Origin: Alkalibacillus aidingensis
Lineage (GTDB): Bacteria > Bacillota > Bacilli > Bacillales > Alkalibacillaceae
Length of the DNA stretch: 64,000 nucleotides
Reading direction: 5' to 3'
Assembly (NCBI RefSeq): GCF_014595945.1
Contig: NZ_JABXWU010000001.1
Span: forward strand, 62,001-126,000
The notes below the pieces were generated by a model, which worked only from the letters and a program-made list of their open reading frames with translations, did not search any database and was not told the origin of the DNA. The first letter of the stretch is position 1, and each line of letters starts with the position of its first letter. Shown here in pieces: positions 53,028 to 62,529 of the stretch. Position numbers and translations under genes: made by a program.

Positions 53028-53219
53028 ATGGAAGTTATTTTTATGTTCTTGATTTTTGGCCTGTTCATTTTTATTTTAAACATTATGACTAGTGTATGGG
53101 CTTATCGTGATTCGATTGAGAAGGGAAAGAGTAAGGAGTATGCAATCATTGTATTGATTGGAACACTTTTCTTCCCGGTGATGGGCTTAATTGTCTATCT
53201 AATTATACGTAATGACTAG
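53028..53219 (+). CDS. Small membrane protein, PLDc_N-like
   Basis: 63 residues, two helices (about 3-23 and 40-60) with a charged loop AYRDSIEKGKSKEYA between. The end FFPVMGLIVYLIIRND recalls the PLDc_N two-helix module. GAGGGGGAGACG precedes the ATG. Function unknown. Ends at a bidirectional terminator. Confidence 0.65.
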   Translation: MEVIFMFLIFGLFIFILNIMTSVWAYRDSIEKGKSKEYAIIVLIGTLFFPVMGLIVYLIIRND

Positions 53220-53243
53220 CGATAGAGAATAGAGGTAACATAG

Positions 53244-53284
53244 AAAAAGGTTGGATTCAATGTTGTTTGAATCCAACCTTTTTT
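53244..53284. terminator. Bidirectional terminator
   Basis: AAAAAGGTTGGATTCA pairs with TGAATCCAACCTTTTT between convergent genes. Confidence 0.93.
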
Positions 53285-53873
53285 AGTTTAAGTAGTATTC
53301 TAAATGGTCAATGATTTGATCCATTTCATCTAGTTGAGTGCCAGAGAAGTTATGGATTGCTGTTCCTTCTGGGTCAACGATAAAAAACGTAGTTCCATGA
53401 TTGACCTGATCTTCTCCATCTACTTTTGTGACAAGAGTTTTAAAAGAGTTAGCAGCAAAACTTTCAATCTCTTCTTGAGAATACCCCGTAAGGAAGTCCC
53501 AGTTTGAATAATCGGCTTCAAATTGGTCAGCGAACTCTCGTAGAGTTTCCGGGTCGTCAAGTTCAGGGTCCACAGAGAAAGAAACAAAACGAACATCTAA
53601 GCCTAATTCATCAGCTTCATCTTGTAGATTGGCCATGTTGGATGTCATCGGTGGACATACCGTTTCACAGTTGGTGAAAATAAAGTTAGCCACCCAATAA
53701 TCTCCTTTTAAATCCTCTAATGAAACCATTTCTTCATCTTGATTCATGTATTCGAAGGATTCGACATCAACTTGAAGTTCTTGTTCAATGTCTTGTGAAT
53801 TACAACCACTTAAGATAAGCAGTAAGCCCGTGATCCCAATTAGCCAAATCACATGTTTATGACGATATAACAT
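53283..53873 (-). CDS. SCO1/SenC-family copper chaperone lipoprotein
   Basis: 196 residues. Lipoprotein signal with lipobox LSGC (LLILSGCNSQ). Thioredoxin-like domain with the copper-binding CETVCPP (CxxxCP) and a distal His in NHGTTFF. Like B. subtilis YpmQ/BsSCO it should help insert copper into the CuA centre of cytochrome c oxidase on the outer membrane face. Not next to cytochrome oxidase genes here. Confidence 0.92.
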   Translation of the reverse strand: MLYRHKHVIWLIGITGLLLILSGCNSQDIEQELQVDVESFEYMNQDEEMVSLEDLKGDYWVANFIFTNCETVCPPMTSNMANLQDEADELGLDVRFVSFSVDPELDDPETLREFADQFEADYSNWDFLTGYSQEEIESFAANSFKTLVTKVDGEDQVNHGTTFFIVDPEGTAIHNFSGTQLDEMDQIIDHLEYYLN

Positions 53874-53978
53874 AAAAGATCAACTCCAATGTTTGGTTGA
53901 TTCTTATTCTAACACGTTTAAAATCGTTAAAGGAACGTTTAGCGACTGGTTATTTAACAATTTATTGACAAACAGTAT

Positions 53979-54860
53979 TTAGCTATCAGCTCGTAGTGTA
54001 AAGATGTTGATTTCCGGTCTACACATAAAGCGAAAAGGTAAACGGGTAGTACCAACTCCTCGTGAAGTAAACAATTGCATAGGACGAGAACCCAGTATAT
54101 GTTTACCTTCTACATATTTTCTACCCAAAGCAGGAGTTACCACATAGCCATAGAAAGGGATTTGAACTTGCCCTCCATGACTATGTCCAGAAAGCTGAAT
54201 ATCAAACGGGTAATCTTTCATAGTTTCAGCATAGTCAGGTTCATGACATAATAAAACATTAAAATCATTTTCTTGATCCTCTGTTAGCAGGGAGTCAGGA
54301 TCAGGGTTACCAAGTAAAATATCGTCTAAACCAGAAAGATTGATATGTTCCCCTTCTTTTTCGAGCGTGACAGTGTCGTTCATAAGAAGCTCAAATCCGG
54401 CATCATGCATGACGTTAAGAATGACATTCGTTCCATACCCGCCGTGATCATGGTTTCCATAAATCCAATACTTCCCAAACTCTGGATTGATACGCTTTAA
54501 TTCGTCGGTAATATCGTGATATTTATCATGGGCAACTAGTGAGGGGTCATCCATTAAATCTCCAGTAAATACGACTAAATCTGGTTGTTGGTTATTAATC
54601 GCATTAATTAGTTTTTTTAAGTCCTTTGTACGGTAATGAAAACCGATATGCGTATCGGTAAATTGTAAGATTTTAAACCCATCAAAACTCTTGGGTATTC
54701 TTGAAGATTCAATGGATTCATGGTGAGCTTTTAACCAAAAAGGTTCAATATCATGCGCGTAATAATAACCCCCGTATGAAGCTCCAATGACTCCGAAGGT
54801 TCCTAATGTGGCTTTTTTTAAAAAAGATCGTCTAGTCATTTTCTTCTTCATCAAGTTCAT
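53979..54860 (-). CDS. ykuE: Tat-exported metallophosphoesterase, YkuE-like
   Basis: 293 residues. N-terminus MTRRSFLKKATLGTFGVIG is a twin-arginine signal (RRSFLKK). The metallophosphoesterase motifs are complete: FTDTHIG, VVFTGDLMDD, YGNHDHG, LCHEPD and LSGHSHGGQ. Same family as B. subtilis YkuE, a Tat-dependent, wall-associated phosphoesterase. It is divergent from fadH, as in the yku region of B. subtilis. Possible substrates are phospholipid-derived or UDP-sugar compounds. Confidence 0.9.
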   Translation of the reverse strand: MNLMKKKMTRRSFLKKATLGTFGVIGASYGGYYYAHDIEPFWLKAHHESIESSRIPKSFDGFKILQFTDTHIGFHYRTKDLKKLINAINNQQPDLVVFTGDLMDDPSLVAHDKYHDITDELKRINPEFGKYWIYGNHDHGGYGTNVILNVMHDAGFELLMNDTVTLEKEGEHINLSGLDDILLGNPDPDSLLTEDQENDFNVLLCHEPDYAETMKDYPFDIQLSGHSHGGQVQIPFYGYVVTPALGRKYVEGKHILGSRPMQLFTSRGVGTTRLPFRFMCRPEINIFTLRADS

Positions 54861-55002
54861 CCTTTTATGTATGGAATAGTTAAGTATCTAAAGCCTAACC
54901 TGTAACTATATAGTTTAATAGAATTATAGCATGGTTTAAAACGCAACTGTTGTTAATTTTGTATTCGTAATTGAATTGTTATACCACTAGTGAAGATATT
55001 TT

Positions 55003-55051
55003 TTGAAAATAATGATAATTAGAGGTAAAATAAAAGAATGAACATTCATTC
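55003..55051 (+). promoter_or_regulatory. fadH promoter with FadR-like operator
   Basis: TTGAAA (55003), 17 bases, TAAAAT (55026-55031) is the promoter. GAATGAACATTCATTC at 55036-55051 resembles the Bacillus FadR box (TGAATGAnTnnTCATTCA-like) and covers the predicted +1, so fatty acids (acyl-CoA) would derepress the gene. Confidence 0.65.
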
Positions 55052-55136
55052 ATTTTAAAGTGAACGGGTATGGAGAACGAAAAGTCACTATTAAAGATGA
55101 ATAAGGGCGAAATTTTACTAAATAGGAGAGGATTAC

Positions 55137-55904
55137 ATGCGAGGTAAAGTCGTTATTGTAACAGGTGGTTCCAGTGGAATGGGTAAACACATGGCAAAGA
55201 AATTTGCAAAAGAAGGTGCGAAAGTCGTCATTACAGGAAGGAATCAAGACAAGCTTCTTAATGCTAAAGAAGAAATGACGCCAGTAGCAACAGACGATAT
55301 TGCAACAGTCGTCATGGATGTAAGAAATATTGACGATGTTCATCGCATGGTTGAGGAAGTGACGCAGCATTTTGGCACGATTGACTATCTAGTTAATAAC
55401 GCTGCAGGTAATTTTATTGTCCCAGCAGAAGAGCTCTCGCCAAATGGATGGAATGCCGTAATTGATATTGTCTTAAACGGAACATTTTACTGTAGTCATG
55501 CTGTTGGCAACTATTGGATTGCAAATGGAATTAAAGGAACGATCATTAATATGGTCGCCACTTATGCATGGGATGCTGGACCGGGTGTCATTCATTCAGC
55601 TTCAGCAAAAGCAGGTGTTTTAGCAATGACTAGAACTTTAGCAGTAGAGTGGGGGCGTCGATACGGAATACGAGCCAATGCGATTGCCCCTGGTCCGATC
55701 GACCGTACAGGTGGTGCAGATAAGCTTTGGGAGTCAGAAGAAGCGGCGAAGCGAACCATTAAATCAGTTCCGTTAGAGAGATTGGGTGAACCGGAAGAAA
55801 TAGCCGAACTCGCTTACTTTATGTTGTCAGACAAAGCTAAATATATGAATGGTGAAGTGATTACACTAGACGGTGGGCAGTCGTTAAATCAATATCCATT
55901 TTAA
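55137..55904 (+). CDS. fadH: 2,4-dienoyl-CoA reductase, FadH (SDR family)
   Basis: 255 residues, classical SDR. NADPH site TGGSSGMGKHMAKKF; NNAAGNF; the catalytic region NMVATYAWDAGPGVIHSASAKAG, in which the usual YxxxK Tyr is His-Ser-Ala-Ser-Ala-Lys, as is normal for dienoyl-CoA reductases. IRANAIAPGPIDRTGGADKLW is typical of FadH/YkuF. Reduces 2,4-dienoyl-CoA in oxidation of unsaturated fatty acids. The FadR-like box upstream and the ykuE neighbour agree. Ribosome site AGGAGAGG. Confidence 0.92.
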   Translation: MRGKVVIVTGGSSGMGKHMAKKFAKEGAKVVITGRNQDKLLNAKEEMTPVATDDIATVVMDVRNIDDVHRMVEEVTQHFGTIDYLVNNAAGNFIVPAEELSPNGWNAVIDIVLNGTFYCSHAVGNYWIANGIKGTIINMVATYAWDAGPGVIHSASAKAGVLAMTRTLAVEWGRRYGIRANAIAPGPIDRTGGADKLWESEEAAKRTIKSVPLERLGEPEEIAELAYFMLSDKAKYMNGEVITLDGGQSLNQYPF

Positions 55905-55941
55905 GAAAATGGATGTCGTTATAAGTGCTAGAATGATGATT

Positions 55942-55992
55942 GGATGGTTCCCGGCGTTCATCAGTTTAATTGTGTGAACGTCGGAATCATCC
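55942..55992. other. Long imperfect hairpin without T tail
   Basis: GGATGGTTCCCGGCGTTCA pairs with TGAACGTCGGAATCATCC (a few mismatches). Nearby GATGAT and ATCATC segments could extend it into a branched fold. Possibly a degenerate repeat or a fadH/hlyIII terminator. Confidence 0.4.
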
Positions 55993-56074
55993 CAGCCACT
56001 AGAGACTTAGGTCTTCCTGAGCGATGACTCTAACAAGCCGTCGTCCATCATAGCCTCTTTTTTTCCTCTTAAAC

Positions 56075-56713
56075 TTAAGCTAAAACGACATAAAACAAAA
56101 TCGCAAAGAAGTGAAAAGCGCTCCCTGCAACAACAAACATGTGCCAGACTGCATGGTGATACGGAAAGCCACGCCACATATAAAAGATACTACCAACAGA
56201 ATAAAGGATACCACCTATGATTAAGTAGATTAACCCCATTAAGTCCATTTCTGCCGATAAAGGTTTCCATACAAACACAATAAACCAACCTAAGAAGATA
56301 TAAATTAACGTTGATACAATCATAAATCGATTCACGAAGAAAACTTTAAAGATAATGCCTAAAATGGCAACACCCCAAATGACCCCAAACATAGTCCAAC
56401 CAACTGGACCACGTAGTAACACGAGCAAAATAGGCGTATATGTACCAGCTATAAATAAGTAAATAGCAGAATGATCTATAAATAAAAACCACTCTTTTGC
56501 TCTTCCTTTTGGCAAACTGTGAACAAGTGTTGATGATAAATACATCATCAACATCGTTACTCCATAAATAGTAACGGAGACCACTTGCCATGGATTGCCG
56601 TTTAATGATGAAAACACGATCAAGATGACTAGACCCGCTATACTGAGAAAAGCTCCGAGCCCATGTGTTAGTGCATTGACCGCTTCTTCCTTATTTGAAT
56701 AATTATATGGCAT
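56075..56713 (-). CDS. Hemolysin III family membrane protein
   Basis: 212 residues from the ATG at 56713; AGAGG lies 12 bases upstream, so the start is a little uncertain. Seven helices. Family motifs: NALTHGLGAFLSIAG, STLVHSLPKGRAKEWFLFIDHSAIYLFIAGTYTP (conserved His/Asp/Ser sites of the PAQR superfamily) and HHAVWHMFVVAGSAFHFFAI near the end. Function in bacteria unclear; related to PAQR receptors. Similar to B. subtilis YplQ. Confidence 0.9.
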   Translation of the reverse strand: MPYNYSNKEEAVNALTHGLGAFLSIAGLVILIVFSSLNGNPWQVVSVTIYGVTMLMMYLSSTLVHSLPKGRAKEWFLFIDHSAIYLFIAGTYTPILLVLLRGPVGWTMFGVIWGVAILGIIFKVFFVNRFMIVSTLIYIFLGWFIVFVWKPLSAEMDLMGLIYLIIGGILYSVGSIFYMWRGFPYHHAVWHMFVVAGSAFHFFAILFYVVLA

Positions 56714-56780
56714 AAGAACACAAACCTCTTTTCTATTCAATCCATTATAACGTAAATCATAAGGCAGTGAAACATTACTC

Positions 56781-56792
56781 ATTCACGTGAAT
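56781..56792. promoter_or_regulatory. 12-bp perfect palindrome before darB
   Basis: ATTCACGTGAAT, between divergent hlyIII-type and darB genes, 7 bases before a TAAAAT-like -10 box. Candidate operator; regulator unknown. Confidence 0.35.
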
Positions 56793-56855
56793 TTGTGTTA
56801 AAATGTTCACGGAAGCGAGACAATTTTAATGTTTCGTTGTGTGAGGGGGACAAAG

Positions 56856-57305
56856 ATGTTAGAAACTAAAGAGTTCGATCTATCGACAACTCTTGTAGAA
56901 GAAATGATGATTGACGCCGAGAAAGTAGCACACGTCCAAGTTAACAATCCATTAGAACATGCTTTATTAGTTCTCACAAAAACTGGTTATAACGCTGTAC
57001 CCGTCCTAGATTTCCACGGGATCTTCCAAGGAATAATAAGCAAATCCAATATTCTAGAAACAATGTTTGGTGTTGAAGAAATTGAAGTAAAACGATTAGA
57101 AGAAAAAAATGTAGGAGATGTCATGGACCAATCGATTCCAACACTCCACCTTCATGATTCAATGGAGCAAGCGTTACATGTGTTAATTGATCATACATTT
57201 ATTTGTGTAGTAGATTTTGATCAACAAATGGTAGGGATCCTAACACGTAGGCAGATTTTAAAACAATTTCGCAATCAGTATTATCGATTACAAAACAAAG
57301 GATAA
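56856..57305 (+). CDS. darB: CBS-pair protein DarB/CbpB (YkuL), c-di-AMP receptor
   Basis: 149 residues from the ATG at 56856 (GAGGGGGA upstream). Two CBS motifs (about 15-65 and 80-140). The stretch EKVAHVQVNNPLEHALLVLTKTGY is nearly that of B. subtilis YkuL, which binds c-di-AMP and, when empty, stimulates Rel (ppGpp) and pyruvate carboxylase. Downstream dapH matches the yku order loosely. Links K+/osmolyte status (via c-di-AMP) to stringent control. Confidence 0.9.
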   Translation: MLETKEFDLSTTLVEEMMIDAEKVAHVQVNNPLEHALLVLTKTGYNAVPVLDFHGIFQGIISKSNILETMFGVEEIEVKRLEEKNVGDVMDQSIPTLHLHDSMEQALHVLIDHTFICVVDFDQQMVGILTRRQILKQFRNQYYRLQNKG

Positions 57306-57377
57306 TATTTTACTTGTAACATATATGCATACTTTGTTAAATTAAAATGGTAAAACATGAGATGGAGGATTTCAATA

Positions 57378-58097
57378 ATGAAAATGATGGATGCAAATGA
57401 AATTATTAATTTTATTTCCAATGCTAAAAAATCAACACCTGTCAAAGTTTACGTGAAAGGTGATCAGCTAAGTGAGATTGACTTTCATGAAGATGTTCAA
57501 GCGTTTGTTGATGGGCAAGCTGGTGTGATTTTTGGTGAGTGGAGTGTGGTTTCAGAAGAACTCAAAAAGCATGAATCAGCTATTGAGGATTATGTGATCG
57601 AAAATGATCGCCGTAACTCAGCGATTCCACTATTAGACATGAAAAATATTAATGCTCGTATTGAACCAGGTGCGATTATTCGCGACCAAGTTGAAATTGG
57701 TGACGGTGCGGTGATCATGATGGGAGCATCCATTAATATTGGTGCAGTTGTTGGTGAAGGTACGATGATTGATATGAATGTTGTCTTAGGTGGTCGTGCT
57801 ACAGTAGGTAAGAACTGTCACATTGGTGCTGGGTCTGTATTGGCTGGTGTGATTGAGCCACCATCTGCTAAGCCTGTGGTTGTTGAAGATGGTGCAGTAG
57901 TTGGCGCAAACGCAGTCATTCTTGAAGGCGTAACGGTTGGTGAAGGAGCGGTTGTAGCAGCAGGCTCAATCGTCACTGAAGATGTTCCAGCAAACACAGT
58001 TGTTGCCGGTACACCAGCTAAAGTGATTAAAGAGATTGATGACCAAACACGTTCAAAAACAGAGATTAAACAAGAGCTACGTAAGCTTGATAACTAA
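57378..58097 (+). CDS. dapH: Tetrahydrodipicolinate N-acetyltransferase DapH
   Basis: 239 residues from the ATG at 57378 (GGAGG upstream). N-terminal helical domain (about 1-85) and a left-handed beta-helix from hexapeptide repeats (about 88-200: [25 protein letters not shown]...). The signature [12 protein letters not shown] and [17 protein letters not shown] blocks are DapH-specific. Transfers acetyl from acetyl-CoA to tetrahydrodipicolinate in the acetylase branch of lysine and peptidoglycan synthesis. Next in the pathway are PatA and DapL, both in the window. Confidence 0.95.
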   Translation: MKMMDANEIINFISNAKKSTPVKVYVKGDQLSEIDFHEDVQAFVDGQAGVIFGEWSVVSEELKKHESAIEDYVIENDRRNSAIPLLDMKNINARIEPGAIIRDQVEIGDGAVIMMGASINIGAVVGEGTMIDMNVVLGGRATVGKNCHIGAGSVLAGVIEPPSAKPVVVEDGAVVGANAVILEGVTVGEGAVVAAGSIVTEDVPANTVVAGTPAKVIKEIDDQTRSKTEIKQELRKLDN

Positions 58098-58127
58098 TTA
58101 ATAGTTATTTATATGTTTTTACTTAAT

Positions 58128-58365
58128 AAGAGGCTGGGACATAACGAAGTGAAAAGATGCTAAAGATGAACAATAAGCTGGATTAGCGTAGGAAATATAC
58201 GTAGACTCCTGCGGGAGGAAAGGCCTAGGTGAGACCCCACAGCGCGTTAGCACGAGGAGGCTCACGAGCCGCCCGCGGAAAGCGAAGTATATTTCCGAAG
58301 CGGTGGTTTGAACCAGTCGTTCGTTCGGATCATTCTTTAGCAAAACACTTTTGTCCCAGCCTCTT
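58128..58365. repeat. Hairpin-flanked Bacillaceae intergenic repeat element
   Basis: Ends AAGAGGCTGGGACA and TGTCCCAGCCTCTT are a perfect 14-bp inverted repeat. A nested pair GGAAATATAC (58191) / GTATATTTCC (58287) encloses a GC-rich core with GACTCCTGCGGGAGG, CACGAGGAGGCT and GCCCGCGGAAAGCGAAG, which I recognise as a widespread intergenic repeat of Bacillaceae. No protein is encoded. It lies between dapH and dapL, which are adjacent in related species; its outer hairpin with CTCTTTATTC may terminate transcription. Confidence 0.8.
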
Positions 58366-58403
58366 TATTCATACGTATTAAATCAGGAAAGCGGGAGTGA
58401 AAC

Positions 58404-59516
58404 ATGACTGAATCAAATTGGACCAAAATTAGGCGAGAGCTTCATCAAATTCCAGAGTTGGGTTTTAAAGAATATAAAACACAACAATACATATTGGATT
58501 ACGTTCAAAAATTACCACAAAATCATATAGAAGTGACCACATGGAAGACAGGAGTGTTGGTATTTGTTAACGGAACAGTAGGGGAGAAGACAGTCACCTA
58601 CCGAGCCGATATTGACGGTCTACCTATACATGAGCAAACAGGTTATGACTTTGCGTCACAACATGAAGGTAGAATGCATGCTTGTGGCCATGATTTTCAC
58701 ATGACGATTGCTTTAGGTGCTCTTACTCAAGTTGTTGAGGAGCGAGTGGAGAATCATGTGTTATTTGTTTTTCAGCCTGCAGAAGAAGGGCCAGGGGGCG
58801 CACAACCAATGCTAGCCAGTGATGAGATGAACCAATACGATATTGATTATATTTTTGCGCTTCACATTGACCCCAAACGTCCAGTTGGTACTGTCGCTAG
58901 TAAAGAAGGATTACTATTCGCTAATACGAGTGAATTATTTATTGACTTTCATGGACAAGGTGGTCATGCGGCTTATCCACATGAAACAAAAGATATGATG
59001 ATGGCTGCGAGTGCCTTTAATATCCAGCTACAGCAAGTCGTCGGTCGTATGGTAAATCCATTAGAAGACGCAGTGGTTACTTTAGGCAAAATGGAGGCTG
59101 GAACTGTACAAAATATTATTCCTGAAACTGCACGTGTAGAAGGTACGATTAGAACGACAAAAGCAAAAACCATGCCGTTGATCAAAGCTTCAATTGAACG
59201 GATTTTGAAAGGAATTGAAGAACGATACGATTGTCGAACAGCTGTTGACTATGGGGCTAATTATTATATGGTCGACAATGATAGTAAGTACGTTGAACAG
59301 TTCAGAAACGTTTTAGAAGGTACAGAGATTGAGTTTGTAGAGGCTGAAGAGGCTATGACAGGTGAGGATTTTGGCTACATGTTAAAAGAACTACCAGGTT
59401 TTATGTTTTGGCTAGGTGTAGATTCCCCATACGGACTACATCACAGTCAATTAAAACCTAAGGAAGATGCGATTGAAGTGGGTATTGAAGCGGTTGTCAG
59501 GATGATTGAATCTTAG
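58404..59516 (+). CDS. dapL: N-acetyl-LL-diaminopimelate deacetylase DapL (YkuR)
   Basis: 370 residues, M20 amidohydrolase. RRELHQIPELGFKEYKT opening, metal ligands in HACGHDFHMT, catalytic Glu pair in PAEEGPGG, HIDPKRPVG, and the closing GLHHSQLKPKE. Position after dapH and the family identify it as the deacetylase giving LL-diaminopimelate (dapI/dapL in B. subtilis nomenclature). AGGAAAGCGGGAG precedes the ATG. Transcription may be affected by the repeat element upstream. Confidence 0.92.
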   Translation: MTESNWTKIRRELHQIPELGFKEYKTQQYILDYVQKLPQNHIEVTTWKTGVLVFVNGTVGEKTVTYRADIDGLPIHEQTGYDFASQHEGRMHACGHDFHMTIALGALTQVVEERVENHVLFVFQPAEEGPGGAQPMLASDEMNQYDIDYIFALHIDPKRPVGTVASKEGLLFANTSELFIDFHGQGGHAAYPHETKDMMMAASAFNIQLQQVVGRMVNPLEDAVVTLGKMEAGTVQNIIPETARVEGTIRTTKAKTMPLIKASIERILKGIEERYDCRTAVDYGANYYMVDNDSKYVEQFRNVLEGTEIEFVEAEEAMTGEDFGYMLKELPGFMFWLGVDSPYGLHHSQLKPKEDAIEVGIEAVVRMIES

Positions 59517-59548
59517 TTCGTTAAGTGTGAGGATCAAATTCATAACGT

Positions 59549-59598
59549 TAAAGAGGCTGCCCTATTAGTCATAGATGGACTTTAAGGGCAGCCTCTTT
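59549..59598. terminator. Bidirectional terminator
   Basis: AAAGAGGCTGCCCT pairs with AGGGCAGCCTCTTT over a 21-base loop. Confidence 0.92.
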
Positions 59599-59612
59599 GA
59601 ATATAGAAATGG

Positions 59613-60926
59613 TTATTCTGTAGTATTTTCATTTAGTTTAAAGCGTTGGATTTGATCATTTAATTCGTTAGCTTGCTGAATCAGCTCATGAGTCATATGG
59701 CTAATATCTGTCATGAGTGATGTTTGCTCTTGAATGGTAGCATTGACTTCTTGAGTGCCAGCCGATGTTTCTTCGGCAATGGCTGCTACTTCTTGTGATT
59801 GATTAGATGTTTTTTCTAATGTTTGTAACTGATCATCCACTAACGATGAAATTTCTGTCACTGCTTCAGCAACTTCATTGACAGAATGGGACATTTTTTC
59901 GATTGAATCATTGGTTTGAGAGCCTTTGGAAGCTTCTGAATTTGCTTGTTTAACCTGATTATTAATCTGTGTAACTACCGAATTAACATCCTCTTGGATA
60001 TTGGTAATAAGTGTTGAAACGTCATCAACTGCTTTAGTACTTTGATCAGCTAGCTTACGGACTTCCTCAGCAACAACAGCGAAACCTTTTCCGTGCTCAC
60101 CAGCATGTGAAGCTTCAATCGATGCATTCAAAGCAAGGAGGTTGGTCTGTTCAGCAATATCTCCAACTAAGGTAATAATTCTCTCAACTTTATTCGCATT
60201 CTCTTCTAATCTCTCAAAAGATTCGAGAGACTCTTCTTGTTGTTTGGCTAAGTGCTGAATACCTGATACTAGGGAGCTAGTAATGTTTTTACTTTCATCT
60301 AAAGTATTTAGCATGATTTGTGAAGAGTCTTTTGAGCTTTGTGCTTGATCTTTAACTTTCTTTGCTAATGTAGTTGTATTCTCGATTGACTCAGCTGTAC
60401 CTTGAATCGCATAAGATGAATTTTCTGCTCCAGCTGAAATATCTTCAATTGTAGTCTTTATTTGTTCGATTTGATCAGTTGCGTGATCGGTCACTTCTGT
60501 AATTTGATTAACCGTTTGATTGGTCGTATTAAAATTACGATTAATGTTTGTTACCATTTCTTTTAGGTTTAAGAGCATATTATTAAATGATAGGCTTAGT
60601 GCTCTAATTTCATCATCAGATTTTTTAACTTCTACTTGTTGGTTAATATTCCCCATAGATGCTTCAGACGCAACGTTCTCAAGCCTGTTTAATGGTTTAG
60701 TAATAATTTTAGCAGCAAAATAAGCTAAAATTCCTGACCAGATAATACCTAAAATTAGTGTTCCCAAAGTGAAAACAATTTCAGAAATGTTGATATAATC
60801 AACGATGAAATCTGATAATACATAGATAAAAATGGCACTTGTAGAATATGTAATCATGGCTAAAATTGTGGTGAAGACGACCAATTTCAAACGTAAACTA
60901 AATCTAAACCTTTTACTCCCCATCAT
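59613..60926 (-). CDS. Methyl-accepting chemotaxis protein, two helices, no large sensor
   Basis: 437 residues. Helices at about 13-35 and 42-65 with almost no outer loop, HAMP (about 67-120, [19 protein letters not shown]), and a cytoplasmic signalling region with [34 protein letters not shown]. Probably senses through membrane or cytoplasm. The alanine usually found as ASIEAARAG is Ser-His here (EASHAGEHG). Single gene. Confidence 0.92.
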   Translation of the reverse strand: MMGSKRFRFSLRLKLVVFTTILAMITYSTSAIFIYVLSDFIVDYINISEIVFTLGTLILGIIWSGILAYFAAKIITKPLNRLENVASEASMGNINQQVEVKKSDDEIRALSLSFNNMLLNLKEMVTNINRNFNTTNQTVNQITEVTDHATDQIEQIKTTIEDISAGAENSSYAIQGTAESIENTTTLAKKVKDQAQSSKDSSQIMLNTLDESKNITSSLVSGIQHLAKQQEESLESFERLEENANKVERIITLVGDIAEQTNLLALNASIEASHAGEHGKGFAVVAEEVRKLADQSTKAVDDVSTLITNIQEDVNSVVTQINNQVKQANSEASKGSQTNDSIEKMSHSVNEVAEAVTEISSLVDDQLQTLEKTSNQSQEVAAIAEETSAGTQEVNATIQEQTSLMTDISHMTHELIQQANELNDQIQRFKLNENTTE

Positions 60927-61073
60927 AATCCCCCTAATAAATTCTATTCTTTTATCTTACTACAATTGTTCTATGATCTTAGTGAAATATCAAGAGAAAA
61001 TGTGAAATTTGTCGCATTTTTTCACAATTTAGCTGATTCTCTACAATGAAGTGCGTCAGGCATTAAGAAATTG

Positions 61074-62411
61074 TTATAGGGTACGTCTTGCAGCTTGTTG
61101 AATTGGGTCCCAAACGCCATTATATGGTGGTGCATAAGATAGGTCTAAATTGAGTAATTCATCTGTTGTCATCTTGTGATACAGTGCTGTTGCAAGTACA
61201 TCAATACGTTTATCAATACCAGAGCGTCCAATCACTTGTCCACCAAGGAGTCTTTTGGAGTCCTTTTCGTAAACTAGTTTAACTGTAAGAGTTTCACCTT
61301 TTTGATAGTATCCTGCAACTGCATTTGTTTGGAGTTTGACTGTTTCATAAGATAAACCAAGTGCTTTAGCTTCCTTTTCAGATAAGCCCGTTCGACCTAT
61401 ATCAAGATCTAAAAATTTTAGGATGGATGTGCCTACAACTCCTTGGAAAGCTTTAGTTTGACTGACCATGTTAAGTCCGGCAATCATTCCTTGTTTATTG
61501 GCGGTTGTACCAAGTGGAATGAAGTCATTGACTTGTTTGACGATATGATAGTGACTAGCACAATCTCCTGCTGCGTAGACATTTGGAATGTTTGTTTCCA
61601 TGTAGGCATTAACTAATAACTCGTCTTTCTCTCCTACATAAAATTGCTGTTTGTCAATCATTTGAGTATTAGGTCTAACCCCAACATTAATTAACGCTAC
61701 ATCTGTATGATACTTGTTTTTGTCGGTAACTACGGTAGATAGATGTTGTTCTCCTGTAAAACCCTGAACCGCCTCATCAAAAATGACTTCGACACCTTGT
61801 TTGTCAGCTTCCTCATGAATAAGTTCAGCCATATCGAAATCAAATGGATTCATCAGTTGGTCCCCTCTTTGAATGATTCTAACGTTGACACCAATTTCCT
61901 TGAAGTTTTCTGCTAGCTCTAAGCCAACAAAACCACCACCGACAATGGTGACTTGTTTGACATTATTTTGTTCGATATAAGCTATAAGCTCCTCAGTATC
62001 AGGGATAGTTTTCAATGAAAAAATTCCTTCTAGGTCTGTGCCGTACCAATTAGGCTTCACGGGGCTGACGCCTGTTGCGATTAATAATTTATCGTATTTA
62101 ATGGAAAAGGGCTGATTACTAGATAAATCAGTTCCAAATACGGTTTGTTGTTCAGTGTCAACCTTAGTCACGTCATGATTAACACGAGCATCAATTCCGT
62201 ACTTTCCTCGAAATGTTTCTACTGAGCGAGCAATGACATCCTCAGTAGATCCCACTTGTCCACTAATGACATAGGGAAGCCCACACTGACCATATGAATA
62301 ATATTCACCACGTTCTAAAGTAACGATTTCGTCTTCATCACTTCCTTGGCGCTTGATCTGCATAGCAGCACTCATACCTGCAGCATCACCACCAATAATC
62401 ACGTACTTCAT
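61074..62411 (-). CDS. cdr: CoA-disulfide reductase-type pyridine nucleotide-disulfide oxidoreductase
   Basis: 445 residues. FAD site IIGGDAAGMSAA, active Cys43 in SYGQCGLPYVISG (single Cys, as in CoADR and NADH oxidase), NAD(P)H site TIVGGGFVGLELAENF, and NVYAAGDCASHYH. Dimerisation domain from about 330 with the Tyr pair near the end (APPYNGVWDP). Reduces CoA disulfide, per/polysulfides or O2; motifs alone do not decide. Single gene. Confidence 0.85.
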   Translation of the reverse strand: MKYVIIGGDAAGMSAAMQIKRQGSDEDEIVTLERGEYYSYGQCGLPYVISGQVGSTEDVIARSVETFRGKYGIDARVNHDVTKVDTEQQTVFGTDLSSNQPFSIKYDKLLIATGVSPVKPNWYGTDLEGIFSLKTIPDTEELIAYIEQNNVKQVTIVGGGFVGLELAENFKEIGVNVRIIQRGDQLMNPFDFDMAELIHEEADKQGVEVIFDEAVQGFTGEQHLSTVVTDKNKYHTDVALINVGVRPNTQMIDKQQFYVGEKDELLVNAYMETNIPNVYAAGDCASHYHIVKQVNDFIPLGTTANKQGMIAGLNMVSQTKAFQGVVGTSILKFLDLDIGRTGLSEKEAKALGLSYETVKLQTNAVAGYYQKGETLTVKLVYEKDSKRLLGGQVIGRSGIDKRIDVLATALYHKMTTDELLNLDLSYAPPYNGVWDPIQQAARRTL

Positions 62412-62529
62412 TTTTACACCCCGTTTTCTTTTGTTTTATGAAACTAGATTAATGGCTTAAGTTTAGTAAGTTACTCCTTTACAAGTGATAGTGTAAAGAT
62501 TAGTGGTCGGTTGATTATCATTATTATGG

